A stretch of DNA of 64,000 bases, from the NCBI GenBank assembly GCA_036571765.1, contig BROE01000015.1, positions 2,980,441-3,044,440 of the forward strand, read 5' to 3'. Positions 11,583-24,100 of this stretch are shown one piece after another (position 1 is the stretch's first letter; every line of letters begins with the position of its first letter). The position numbers and the translations under genes were made by a program. The notes beneath the pieces were generated by a model. It was not told the DNA's origin. It saw only the letters and a program-made list of their open reading frames with translations, and searched no databases. Source of the stretch: Plecoglossus altivelis. Its lineage: Eukaryota; Chordata; Actinopteri; Osmeriformes; Plecoglossidae.

Positions 11583-14500
11583 TCAGGTTTTCTGAGCCAG
11601 GAGCGTGCTCAGTTTGATCTTGCCATCCATGGAGGCGGTGAGGCAGGTGCCGCAGTCCATGGCCGTGCACCAATCGACAGTGACCACCGGGGCCTTGTGC
11701 CCGCCCAGGGGCAGGACGGTCTCCAGTCTGCCATCGCCGCTGTTTAGCTACGGGGGGGGGGAACGGCGAGACAAAGGAAAGATAGACGTCAAATACAGTG
11801 GATGGATGGATGGTAGGATGGACGGTAGGATGGACAGTAGGATGGATGGTAGGAAGGACGGTAGGATGTCACCCTACACGTCTACGCTGGAAAGCCTGGG
11901 TAGAATTGCAGATGGATTTTAGACCATTACCCTGTGGATGATTCCCCCGTTGTTGGAGCAGGTGAGGACGTGCTGGCCCTCGGAGTCGAAGGCGAACAGG
12001 CGTCCTCGAGGAACCTGGACCTGCCTGTACCCGCTGTACCCCGACAGGACGAAGGGGCCCGTGGCGTCCTGAGGCAGGGAGTGGTCCGACTGCTTCACCC
12101 CGCATCGATGGATGTTCCACTGGACAAACTGGGGAGAAACAAAACGAGCGAATACGTTAGCTGATACTAGCTATGACGTGTGAACTCTAGAATGACTTCG
12201 GATGGGTGATCTATGTTTGTTTGCCTTGTGTTCTCGTCCTTAAGTCTGTCTCACCTTGCCGTCCTCCCCGATACTGATAACGGTGTTCTCGTCGTAGCTG
12301 AACTCCACGCTGTACACCTCCCCATCATGGGCCCTCCAGCTCATAGCACACTCGTAGCGCTGCATGTCTGCGGGAGAGAGGGGGCAAGGCGTTCATCTCT
12401 CGGTCGACAACCCGCTCGGACGACCACGTCTGTCGTTCCCGTTCGACCTCTATTATCCCAAAACAGGCCGCCGTCGTATCTGCGAAAAAGATCCGCGGAA
12501 CAGCTCACCAAACAGTCGGATGACTCCGTCGGCCGCGCCCGTGACCAGCAGGTTTCCATTGTGGTTGAAAGCCGTGCAGTTGATGGCCACAGGTCCCGGC
12601 TCCAAGGAGAACTGGAGCTGGGGGAGTGGGGGGTGGGGTGGGGGGATGCAGCAGATAGATTAGCCTGAACATCCAGAAGTCACGGTGCGTTTGACGGTTC
12701 CACCACCCAGTCTTCAGAGAAGATCCCGGCCCGGCGAGAGGGAGAGTTACCTGGGGTTTGACGGTCTTGGTGTCCCAGAGCAGCAGCTGGCCGGACACCG
12801 GAAAGGGGAGGCGCGTCACCGTCTCGGTCACGCTCCCGGAGCGCCCGGTACCGGTGGGGGCAGCGGCGGAACACACGAACGAGGTGCCGTTGGGGCTGCA
12901 GGCCAGGGACAGGATCCTGAAGACACACACGCACGTGGGCTTTGAGACAGCGTGCTTTGATAGACGAGATAGAGAGACTCTGTGTGAAGACCTCGCGTGA
13001 GCTCACCGTGGGTGAGTATCATCAATGGTCATCTCGCACAGGTTCTTCTTGGCATCAGTGTCGTACAGTCTCACGGTGCCCACGCCACTTCCAAGTAACA
13101 GCTGCAGGACCAAAACAGGGACATGTATCAAGCGAACCGAACCCAAGAACCATCAATGAAATCCCCTGGGGATGCCGTCCAAATGATACACCCTCGGACA
13201 CTAGCGATGGTCAGGTCATCCGTACCAGTCTGTCTGGTTTGGTGGCCCACTCCAGGGACAGCAGGGGGGACTTGGACATGATTGTGGCCTTGGTCTGCAT
13301 GATGGGGTTGAAGGACCACACCTTGATGACTCCGTCCACATCCAGACTGGCCACTCTCCGGCCCGAACAGTCCACCCTGGGTGGTGGCGAGGGGGAAGGC
13401 GTCAGACAAGGGGGACGGGGGGGTGGACAGGGGACGGTCTGTTTAGCTTCAAAAGCATTCTGATTCCAGTGAGTGTGTATGGAGACGGCGGTGGGGTTCA
13501 CCTGCAGTGCATGATGGACGAGTGGTGTTCGCCGTACTCCTCCTGGCTCAGCTTGATGAAGGGCTGCTCCGGGGCCAACGCTTCCCCGCTCACGCGAGCC
13601 TGGCCCGGCGGGGAGTCCAACGCGTCGCCTTGGACCTCCAGCTGGGGCTCCACATCCAAGCTCTCCTCTCTCCTCTCCGTCATCTGCAAAGGAACCGTTC
13701 GTAAGAGCCTTTTCAGGCATCCAGACATCTGAGATGTAGCTACAGGTTCGAGACGCCCGACATAGCGGGGAAGTTGGATCAGATTATCTGGGGTTCAGAC
13801 CTGAGGGAGGGGCTTGGAGAATAGCTCCTTCCTCTCCTTCTCGTGATCCTGGTGTCTTTTTTGGCGGGTGTGAGTCCCCGAGACGTCAGCGCTTCCAGCA
13901 GGGCCGGACGCAGACCTTGAGTCCTTGCAGACTCCCAGTTCTCTAGGTTTTGCCACCTGAAACGAGACCAAGAACGCGAAACAACATGAGCTGTCGAAAA
14001 AGCAACGGGGAGAGAAAAAAAAAAAAGGTTCCTGCTGGAATTTCCATGGCAACAGCTTAGCCCCGTCCAATGCAACCCTGAGGATAAACAAGTTAGCATC
14101 TCAGGGGAAGTTCCCGGAAAACCAAGAGCTTCTCGATTACTCAGGCCAACATATGGTCTTACTTGATTGGCTCCAGTGTCCTTTCTTCCGAGGGAAGCCT
14201 GCGTTGGCGAGGACCCAGCCCCGTGGGGCGTCTTGCCAGGTGCCCGTCTCCCTTGGGGCAGGAATGTGTCGAAGAAGTTGCGAGAAGGCGGTGTGGCGGT
14301 CAAGTTGACCGCGCTCTGACTGGACACCAGGTCCCTGTGAGGAAATACCACACGGACGAGATCCTTACAACCTTATGCTAGGTTCTTACCGAATGATTCT
14401 CTGTAACACTGCACCTCTAAGCTCTGGTCTGCCTGCAGACATTGTGATAATTCAATTTGCCCTCGAGACAGAGTGACCTTTTTTCGGCTAACCGAAGCCA

Positions 14501-16858
14501 GTTTAAGCGAAGCCAGGAAACTGGGGAAAGGTAACGTATAGTGTGTCCATTTTGTCCTTCTTTAAGAGAAATCAAAACGCTATAATATACTGTATGTGTT
14601 TTGCAGCGACTTGAATAACTCATCGTCAGTTTCTCCTACCATCAGCTGAATTGTGTTTCGCAATAGGTCATTTGAGTATGAGTGCGAGGCAGTATGTGTT
14701 TACAAGACGTCTCATTCTTTTGGCTGACTGTCTGAGGCAAACCATGTTGCGTTTCCTTTGATTTCGATTGTTTCTCAACGGATTGCGTGCTCGGCAAAAC
14801 TGTGTGGCGCAAAGATTCACGTGACAGTCTGATCTCCAAAATCCACTTCCTATTTTCGCCTCCCTTTTCAAAAGGAGAACGACACTACAACGTCCAGTGG
14901 TTTCGTCTCCTATCGGTCTGGGGTAGAGAAGACATCCAATTTTGGTGGAGATATCTAGACTGGATAAAAAGGTCATGCTGTCCCTAAGGCACAGTAGAAA
15001 ACTAGGAGGCATCTCTCAGACACGGAGACATTGACTGGTGACTGAAACAAAGGGATTTGGGGGAAAAACACAACAATTCAAGTGAATTGTTTATTCGTTG
15101 TCCTCATCCATAGGTTAAAGCACACGTTAAAAACAGTATAAATAATATCTCAACAATAAGTTAGTCCGTCTACAGTTGCGTGTAACATTAATAAAATACA
15201 AAACAGAGATACTTCCCCCCCCAGATATCCTACAGCGTATCTCCCTCCCCCCCCCCCCCCCCCCCCCCCCACACACAAAAAAGAGGTTCATTTCTCTCTC
15301 AAAGTCAGTCCTCACAGCTCAGTGTCGCCGAGTCGATCCATGTTTTGAACATAGGGGGGGAGTTTGTGGTGCACCATCTCTTCGTTCTCCTTCCTGAAGC
15401 GGGCTCCTCCCTGCAGGGCGAACAGCTGGAAGCAGAGATGGGGGGTGGGGGTGGGGGGGGGTGGGGTGGAAGACAGGGGGAGGCGTGGAGTCACCATGGG
15501 AACGTGGCTGCGGGCGGCTATTCGGACGAGGTAACGAGGCGGGCCGAGCTCACCTGTTGCCTCAGCTGCTCGTTCTCCTCCTGCAGTCGGGTCGTTCTCT
15601 GGACCTCAGAGTCGAAACACAGCAATACTGGCTGGGGTGTTTCTGTCAAGGAGCCCGCTTAACAGAACAGCCTGAACTACAGGATTTTGGACTTTTTCTA
15701 CTGAACCCAAAAAAGCTGTGCGATCTATGATACAATAACGACGGATCTCCTCCCAATCGGGCTTCGTAAATCTACAGCGGGTCCGACTGGCACAGACTAG
15801 ACAACATCTGAAAGAGATTTGACACCACATCCGTTACGCGTGCGCGTGAACGCACACCGGTTATCGAACGTGTTTGCCAACTGAAGTTCGGCTTAGAGAA
15901 ATGCCTGGAGGAGGGCAGACACGGACCGGGATGCAGGAAGTCACCCCACCCGCTTGTGAAGCGTTGCCTGGAACTGAAGGATATGCATGCACTGGAAGAG
16001 AACGCTGAGGAAGTTGTGCAGCGACACCAGGAAGGTGTCTGCCCATTGGCGGGAGAAGTAGGAGGAGAAGGCAGGATTGGTCTCCGGGGAGGGTATGAAC
16101 GGCAGGATGAACCAATCCCGCCACTCGGGCTGGCCCTGTAGCTCTTGCGCCTGCTTGAGGAAAAAGTCCTGAGTTCTTTCCAGGTTTCTTGACTGTAGGA
16201 AGGAAACGAAGAAACGCAAAAGGACACAAGCGTTAGAAAACTCCCGAGCCAGATCGTGTTCCTGTGTGGACACCAGTGACAGGAAGTGATTGTAAATTGA
16301 AATCTAGAAGATATAACATCGAAAGGTGATGCTTAGCAGGGACAAGACGCCACTCTGCACGCACCTGGATAGTATAAACGACATAGTATCTGAACAAGCT
16401 CGTTCTTAGTTTGTTGACAGTGGGCCTGTAGATATCCTCTAGTCGGCAGAACAGTCGTCGGTCCAGATAACCCCAGTAATCTTTCAGTCCCGTCAGGTCA
16501 AAGTTCTGAATAAACAACTGGAGCTGATCGATAATCTTGTCCACCTGATCAAAGGGAGAAAATAAATAAATAAACTGTTCGCCAGAATCATCATAGGTCA
16601 TTAGATTGGGGCCACCACCATCCACTAAACATGCCAGCTAACGTCCGATCTTCACTGCTTTCGTAGCAACGTTATACCGCTTATCTGTCCGTAACCGATC
16701 GCTTTAATGACGAGATCAGCTACACTTATACATACCCTGAACCCCTTTTCTTTGTCGGCTTTGATTTCTGAGTCAAGGGTCTTCAACGTGGTGGTAAATC
16801 CACGATATGTCAGGTATTCTCGGAGCTGCTCCTCCGTTCGCTCCACAGCTGAACTCAT
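11583..16858 (-). CDS. wdr91: WD repeat-containing protein 91
   Basis: Fifteen exons close in frame: 16858-16736, 16544-16365, 16192-15950, 15631-15554, 15425-15316, 14334-14163, 13956-13801, 13683-13502, 13376-13226, 13101-13007, 12916-12751, 12617-12509, 12367-12255, 12128-11931 and 11747-11583 (TGA). They give 2241 nt, or 746 residues; human WDR91 has 747. The N-terminus (VERTEEQLREYLTYRGF) is a LisH-like helical region. A coiled coil lies near residues 190-215 (LQEENEQLRQQ), then a variable linker ending HEKERKELFS. A seven-bladed WD40 propeller runs from about residue 400 (EEYGEHHSSIMHCR) to the end. WDR91 with WDR81 restrains the Beclin-1/PIK3C3 PI3-kinase on early endosomes, is a Rab7 effector, and drives endosome-to-lysosome conversion. 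Exon 3 carries 12 extra codons after FQCM compared with the human protein as I remember it. The exon 3 donor (GTGGGG) is the least certain junction. Confidence 0.96.
11792..11868. repeat. GGATGGTA-type repeat in the last wdr91 intron
   Basis: Degenerate GGATGG/TAGGATGGAC units lie between wdr91 exons 15 and 14. The methionine/aspartate/glycine/arginine frame over them is not a gene. Confidence 0.9.
15246..15270. repeat. Homopolymer C25
   Basis: An uninterrupted run of C lies about 45 bp downstream of wdr91 exon 5, in the following intron. Its length may be unreliable in the assembly. Confidence 0.95.
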
Positions 16859-16868
16859 CTTCTTGCCC
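16859..16868 (-). other. wdr91: 5' UTR part of the wdr91 initiator exon
   Basis: A minus-strand acceptor (ttacag) ends at 16869, leaving ten bases of leader before the ATG at 16858. The leader must therefore continue in an upstream noncoding exon. Confidence 0.7.
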
Positions 16869-17216
16869 CTGTAACCACTAATATATGCAAGCCTTAAATG
16901 TTCATATCCAATTCTGTATGCGGTGCATTTAGAAACCGTTTCATGTATGCAAAGCTACGTACGTGTATCTTTGTTATTGAGTTGGAAGTTAGCTTACTAT
17001 TCAACTAGTTGAGGAGAGGGGGGGAAGCTATCCGTCTAGCATGCTATCAGCTAGAGCTAACTTCATTGGCACCATACATTTGCTAAGATTCCTCGTTGAG
17101 ACAGACGATTCCTACTCTATCGCTGCCAGCTCAGTACTAGTGGATACCACATGTGCAGGACAACTAGGGAACGTGGAAATAATACGATCTAGTTCAGGTT
17201 TCCAATGAGAACTTAC

Positions 17217-17330
17217 CAGGTATGGTGACAGCAGTGAAGGGCTTCCTTGTTTTCGTTTCCTCGAGACGATCATGTGATTAGTGCTAGGAGTTACTCCACT
17301 AGATGGTGCACCTTCACATCCAAATATTTC
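17217..17330 (-). other. wdr91: Candidate noncoding first exon of wdr91
   Basis: A strong donor (ACCTG then GTAAGT) on the minus strand places an exon end at 17217, about 350 bp upstream of the coding initiator exon. The distal boundary near 17330 is arbitrary. The promoter should lie between here and about 17700. Confidence 0.5.
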
Positions 17331-20171
17331 CCTCGGAATTCCTCTACTTGATCTCTCTAATAGACAGCTGGATGCTCCATGAAGGGACATTCTATTTAGC
17401 AAATAAAATGTGCTTCGTACGCATGTTAAAACATTCAATTTCTTGCAGCGGTGCAGCGCAATTAAGCTTTTTTGGGGGGGAATTCAACCAACCGTGTCAA
17501 ATCACAAACAGCCATAAGTAATCTCGACAAACGAAGGTTCACAACGTTCACAAATGTCCGTTATATCGTTAGGCTGCTAAAACGGTATTTTGTTGCAGAT
17601 TCATCTGTATGTTTTGTGGTTGATGCATGCTTTTCGTCTCACTTTTCTTCAACTTCTCACTCAAAACCATAGTAACGAAGTGAACGAGTATATTGGCAGC
17701 CCTGTCTAGCTTCTCTTATGATTTTAGAAGAGCAACAATAGAAGATTTCATCAACTTTATTAACTTAATAAAAAAAAAGAAAGGAGTACATGAACCGAGA
17801 AGAAAAAAAAACATTTGTATTCAAGCACATAGTCTATCACACAATGCAACACCTCCAAGCCAGTACAAAACAAAGAATTAAGGGTCTATGAAATTGAGTA
17901 AATAATTACATGGGCCACAAAATGTCATTCAGTCTGTTTAAAGAGATGGAGCAGACGGATACTAACACGTGTCCACATGGTTTTGTCTTCAGAAGACAGT
18001 GTTTTGGTTACCAAACCTCGACAGGTACTGCAGTCCGTAAGGCTACTACGTTCTAGGAGCGAGGCCATGTTATTTCCTATTGCCCCAACAGCACAGCAGA
18101 AACCTTGACTGGAGACAACTGCTTCAGTTTGTGCCCTTAAGTCGAGCTCTTTAGGGTAAATCGGCGTACTGTCAGAGTCACGGGCATCAAACATATGAAC
18201 AACTTCAAAGCTCATTGCCAGGTTGATCATGCTCACGGTGCACTGAAATATGCAACAACCTGACTGACTGGCATTAGTGCACACACAAAACTCACAGCAG
18301 GCATTGGAATATTTAAACGTTTCTTTTCTCAATACACATGACACACATATTCAAAAATAAAAGCTCTCGGAGGTACTTCGACTCATGTCAACCTGGGCAC
18401 ATTATACATAAATCATATTTTGCTTTAAGTTCTTTAATGCGTTAAATATATCTATTATAATAGCTCACAATCTTTACAAATGATCGGACAGAATTGTTGG
18501 TCAAAAGAGCATACCAGGCACAAAGAGACTCTTCCAGACAATGTAAACTTTCGGAATGGATTTGAGACATATTTCAAAAATTTCCTATTCATGAGTTACA
18601 CGATTCATTTGCCCCCAACACCACAAGAATAACACTCAAATACTGCTGAAATCGTCAAAGGGTTAAATACTTGAAAGAATAAGGCCAGGTAAGAACCAAG
18701 AGCGGAAGAAAAAAAATTAAATTCAAGAGAGGGAAGAAATCTCATAATTTGGTCCCAAAGATTGTCACATTTAAAAATTCAAATTAGTCAGCAAAGGTAT
18801 CGTTTTCATTTCGAGTTTCCATCCTTTTAGCGGTAGACAAACCTTAGGTGTTAAAGTGACATTCAACGGATACAACTTGCTTTTATCTACGCCGTGCATT
18901 GTCATGGGCTAGCCTACAGCAGATATTACCAGTATACAGAATATACATGTTCATGTGCTAAAACATGTTCTTGATATCACGGTTGTATGAGAATGGACGC
19001 CAAGGCTAAATCGATTTATGATGACACAGCTGTTTGGCACACGCCCCGTCTTGACTGACTCAAATGCGCCATTTCCAACCCGTTAACCGACTGTGCATGG
19101 AGTTCAGATTGAAGGATGGGAAAACGTGTTGCACTGTCAACGGACATGCAACAGTGGAGCCACAGTCATCACCTGGTCAGTGGGCTACAGGGATATACTG
19201 TTCTTGAGCTGGCAGTGAACCATGCTTAATCTCACTTCATGTTGTCATCCCCCGAATGAACCTAGCGGTATTTGTAAGGCAAAAAATAAAATAAAATCGA
19301 CAATGGATTGAGTTCGTTTTGACCTTGTACAACCATTCTCAGAGGAATGGGTCACGTCTATGACCGTGATTGGTTAAAAACGTCAGGCTTGAGTCAGTCA
19401 CACGCCAGGGGTGAAGTTATTATCGTAGTTTGGATCCTATCACAGCCAGTGGCCATGATAGGGGAGCGCACAAATATCAACATGGGATAACAAGTATTAA
19501 AGTTCAATCATGAGACTAATGGGATCCCTTTAGTCCGCTACTGAATAATCTTACCTTTAAATAGTGGATAAATAACTTGCTTTATCGAACATCTACTTGT
19601 CTATCTTCTGCTTAAGCATGTGATGCTGTAGGATGGGACAAATCCTCCACGCATTTGGCCACAAATCAACACCGAAACAACACCATGAATCCAGATCCTT
19701 AAAGAAAGATGAGTAGCGACGTCGGTTTAGCACGCTATTTTCACCTATTGTTTATGTACAGTAAAAATAAAAAAAAACACACTGTTAGTAGTGTACTTTA
19801 CTTGTGTTAAATACTGAATGTTGTATTTGTCATTGTGTGTACAGCGTTTAGTTCGATCGATATGTTCCATTCAGATGTGCACCGCTGTGGATTTGAAGAT
19901 TGCGGTCAAGATTTGTGTTGGACTTCAACCACGGCCAGATGGACAGACAGACAGACAGACAGACAGCCTCGGATCTCTGCTCTCTGGCACGCATCTTATG
20001 AGGATGGATTCAAGCATGTTGTTGGAGTTAAGAAGCCATTTGTGCAATCTTGTGTTTTTTCCCCCACAACAAATCATACATGTCCACTCTAGGAAACTGG
20101 TGCAAAGAGATTGTTGCACGCGTGTGTGTGTGTCAACATTAAAGGCCCTTGACACATCGACTGACTGACAC

Positions 20172-20288
20172 AAACAGACAGAACAGGTAGTCAGGCAGGC
20201 AAAGAGACAGACAGAAAGACAAACCGACAAACATCCAAAGACAGACAGACAGACAGACAGGAAGGCAGGCAGGCAGGCAGTCAGACAA
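20172..20288. repeat. (ACAG)n/(CAGG)n tetranucleotide repeats
   Basis: Imperfect ACAG units pass into AGGC units. A shorter ACAG tract lies at 19942-19967. Cysteine/leucine-rich open frames across this area are repeat translations. Confidence 0.9.
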
Positions 20289-20718
20289 ACTCATAAGACT
20301 TGAGGCAATGTTGAGGTGTATTTGGCACTGAGAGAACTGTTGCTCTAAGCAGTTAGCATTGTATGGATTCTGATCCTTTGGTCTGGGATATTGTAAAACA
20401 CACAGACACCAAATCTGCCTTCAGACAGTCATGCCAGAGAGCGTGCTGGTATACACCAGGTCTCTGTTCACACATCATGCAATATCTATCTCTGACAACA
20501 GGAAGCTGGAGAACACGACGCCATACATTTCATAGGGGGGAGAATAGAGGATTAAGCTTGTTCAAATTGGTCCTCCTCAATCGCTGTGATTTGGCTGACG
20601 AAAGGTTGAGCGATAAACTTCAGGTTCTACCGTCGGTTAGGTGTTCGACGATCTAGAAGAGTATTTGTCGCGCTCGATCGTTTACGAATGACGTGTTTGG
20701 CAACTACAAGGGACGCAT

Positions 20719-20724
20719 TTTATT
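20719..20724 (-). terminator. rab27b: Proximal poly(A) signal of rab27b
   Basis: AATAAA on the minus strand about 470 nt downstream of the TAG stop. Confidence 0.5.
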
Positions 20725-21189
20725 TTCCGAGAAAAACTGTCCAAAAAGAAACCGGACTTGAAAAACCTAACTGCAAAATAAACACAAAAACCCAAATCAA
20801 AAATGAAAAAGGTAAATAACAGGTTGTACTTGCTTACGACATTGGTTATGGATGGGGCCTTATCAGCCAAGGCAGTAGATTTAATTGGACAAATACTTGT
20901 AGTGAGGGCACATGGCATTGGCCAACACCAGAGTGGGCGGGTAACATCCCAAGCCTTGCCCTCGGAGAGGCCAGAACAGACGCACAACCAGCACATGCTG
21001 CCTTGTAACATAGTAGCAACCCCATTGTAGTGTCCCCGATCCTCACACACAAGCTGTGGCCAGGCTGCACTTCCATGTCTGTCCACCAGAGGGAACGGAG
21101 GGGGGGGGGACAGGGCTTTGAGAACCAGACAGGGACCCACGAGCAGGGGTGGGGGAGGAGGAGTGTGGAGGGGGCGGGGAAAGAAGGAT

Positions 21190-24100
21190 CTAGCATGCGC
21201 ACTTCTTCTCGCTGGGCTCGGCGGGCCCCAGCTTGGTGGCTCCGCCCCCGTTCTGGGGCTCGGCCGGGGGCTTGTCGACGCACTGCTCCATGCGCTTCAT
21301 GACCAGGTCCAGCAGCGTGATGACCGCCTTGTCCACCTCGGCGCCGGTGGCCGCGCTCGTCTCAAAGTAGGGGATCCTGCAGGGTGGGGGACGGGGGGGG
21401 ACAGGACAGTCACACAGGGTTAGCATCAGGATAAGCGACGTCAGATATCCCAGAATGCATCTCCATCTATCCCTGCTCCATGTGTCCACGAGTCCGAATA
21501 TTTTGAAAATGTACTTTGTCTGTTTTCTTTGTTTCCTTTGCCAAGAGCAGCTCTTTGTTACTAAACAGCGACGCTGTAATCTCCAGTGGACTTCGTCGAC
21601 TAGAAAAATGACACACCGAAATCTGAAAAGCCTAAATGGGCCACGGTGCAGCACTAAAGAAGGTGACGATCAAGCTCTCTATTACTATTGATCATCGATT
21701 CCACAAAGAGAGAGAGAGATGGACCTGGAAGCCCTCCGCCATCACTATCAGAGCTGACAAGACCGTAACGTTTACTCGACCACAGAGACCGACTACGCCC
21801 TGCGAGACTCGCACATCGATCGCCCGAAGACTGAATAGTGTCGGGGATGATCACGTCTTTTAAAAGGGACCGGTATAGACTTCCTGCCATTAGAAACCGT
21901 TCAAGGTGAATGATTCAGCTTGCAAGGCCCCCAGACGCGTTGGGCCCCCAGGCGTGGACTTACCCGTACTTGTCGGCCAGCTCCTTGGCCTGCTTCTCCT
22001 GGACTTCCCTCTGATCGGCCAGGTCGGCTTTGTTGCCCACCAACACGATGTCTGGGTTCTCGCAGTAGGCGTTAGCCTGCAGCTGACCTGCGGAGGAAGA
22101 GCGGGGAGGTTTCCTCTTAAGGCACGCTCGTCTGTTACCGCAGTGTCGCAACGACGGGGGGGAACGACTTGAACTGACGAGAGCGGTGCGGGAAGGGTGA
22201 GGTAGGAGGGGAGGAGAGAGAGGAGAGGGGGAGGTGGGAAGGAAGGAGGAAGGGGGAGATGAGAGGAAAGTGTGAGGGCTGTGGTGAAAGGGAAAGGAGT
22301 GGGGGCAAGAACAATACAAAAGTGGGGAGGGCGGTGGGGGGGGAGAGGAGGAGAGGGGGCGAGAGACAGGAGAGGGGTGGGGGGAGAGGGGGGAGGAGCA
22401 GGGAGAGTGGGGAGGCGGGCCACGTACTCATCCAGTTGCGTACGTTGAGGAAGCTCTGCTGGCTGGTCAGATCGAACATAAGGAGGAACCCCATGGCGTC
22501 TCTGAAGAAGGCTGTGGTCAGACTCCTGAACCTGGAGGACAAAGCATGGCACACGCCCACGCCTTACACCAGGGTCCGGCCGGGAATCGAACATCCAGCT
22601 GCAGCCTAAACATCCTGCCAAGCTGTTGCTACCGTGCTGTAGCTACCAAACCAGAGCTGACCGGAACATATGCAACACCTCCGCAAAAATATGTACATGG
22701 GCAACGTCCTTCAGAAGCGCTTTTCAAACGCAACAGCTTACATTTCATTTTGACATACGGCTGCTTTCGCCAGGCCTGAAATAACACATATTGCATAACA
22801 AGGCCCCCCCTTTTTCCTCCTCTCTCTTTCCTTGAGTCGTCGTACTATGAGTCATGCTTTTCTAAACCCATTGGCAGCCTCCAATCACCGGAGCGAGCCG
22901 TTTCTCACGTCAAGTCTCAGCTGGAGGGCGGAGAAGGAGAATTGGTGTCGCGAGCGTTTGGACTCGACGAGGCTCCGTGTTTTTTCCCCGAACGGGTGTT
23001 TCTAGCAGGTTCCCCCCCCGAAAACGCGCGACGCCTTCGTTCTCGAGGAAGGTGTCGGCTGTGCGAGCGCTGGAAAGACGTCACTCCGGCAGTGAGCCGA
23101 GACCGACGTCATCAGACAGTGTTCTTGTTGTGAGAGAAAACACACCCACCCCCCCTGCGAAAGCTTGTTTTATGTCCTCCAAATCAGATCCTCAAGGCTA
23201 ATCTGCATGCACAACACGCTAGCCACACCCTCCCTCAAAGAAAAGTAACAATGAAACCGGTCTCAGGTTAGAATACGACCCTGGTTTTTCTTAACATTGG
23301 AGACCTTGGCAGCTGGTTTGCTGCCATCCCTTATCAACCTGGATGATAAGGGATGATAAGGGAAACCTTAGGGGAGCCATCCAGTGTATATTACCTCTCC
23401 TGGCCTGCTGTGTCCCAGAGCTGGAGGTGGACCTTGAAGGTCTTCCCTGTGGTGGTCCCATTAGGGCTGGACGCCGTGTACACCTAAAACAAACAAACAC
23501 ACACACAAGCATGAGACACCGTCAAAATGTGACAATATGACCTTTTTTTAAAGGTTCTTCCTCACGTCAACGGCGCACCTATAGAACGTCGAGGCCTGGG
23601 ACCGTTGCCAACCTGAAGCGAAGAAGTCTACCAAGCCGTAGCCAGTCCGCTAAATCCTATCTGTGAGATCGAAGGTGGCTAGCCGAGGAAACAGCAACCT
23701 CCTGTCCTTAGCATGCGTGTCTGCGCAGTGTTTGGCGAAGGCAGTTGCTGTCATTTACCGGCACCTTCCATGCTTCGATAAGAAAAGATGCCGGTTTATA
23801 AAGCGTGGCAGAGAACGGTTTCGACTCTAAACCGAGAGAACGGTTTGCTCCGAACCTTAGAGCAACGCATGACACAAAAAGCCCTGGGGTTGAAATCATG
23901 ATCAGATCTTTCCCCTCAGAATGGAAGACCTCTCCGTGGTCTCGCGCGCACGCGCACGCTTGCCAGGTTACATCTTCCTTGAGCGCTAAAGCCCTGGGAC
24001 CGCTATCAGACGGGTAAACGCTTCGGGCGGTCCGTGTTCTTCACGCCATTTAAGGTGCGTTTCGCGTCGACTCAGCAGGGTTGGCCACAGAGTAGTTCTG

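Larger units (their letters stand above)
17756..21189 (-). other. rab27b: Region downstream of rab27b, possible long 3' UTR
   Basis: No coding exon was recognised on either strand in these 3.4 kb. The sequence is AT-rich and poor in CpG. AATAAA signals on the minus strand occur at 20719-20724 (about 470 nt past the rab27b stop) and at 17756-17761. Mammalian RAB27B has a several-kilobase 3' UTR, so the distal signal is a plausible alternative end, just short of the wdr91 promoter region. The stretch also holds ACAG/CAGG repeats at 19942-19967 and 20172-20288. Confidence 0.4.

Noticed and set aside
13211..13720. 169-residue open frame read as one gene
   Set aside because: It merges wdr91 exon 9, an intron and another frame of exon 8. 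Only the exon parts belong to wdr91.
21890..22621. 243-residue minus-strand open frame
   Set aside because: It spans rab27b exons 3 and 4 in wrong frames plus a pyrimidine-rich intron. The correct frame is given in the rab27b entry.
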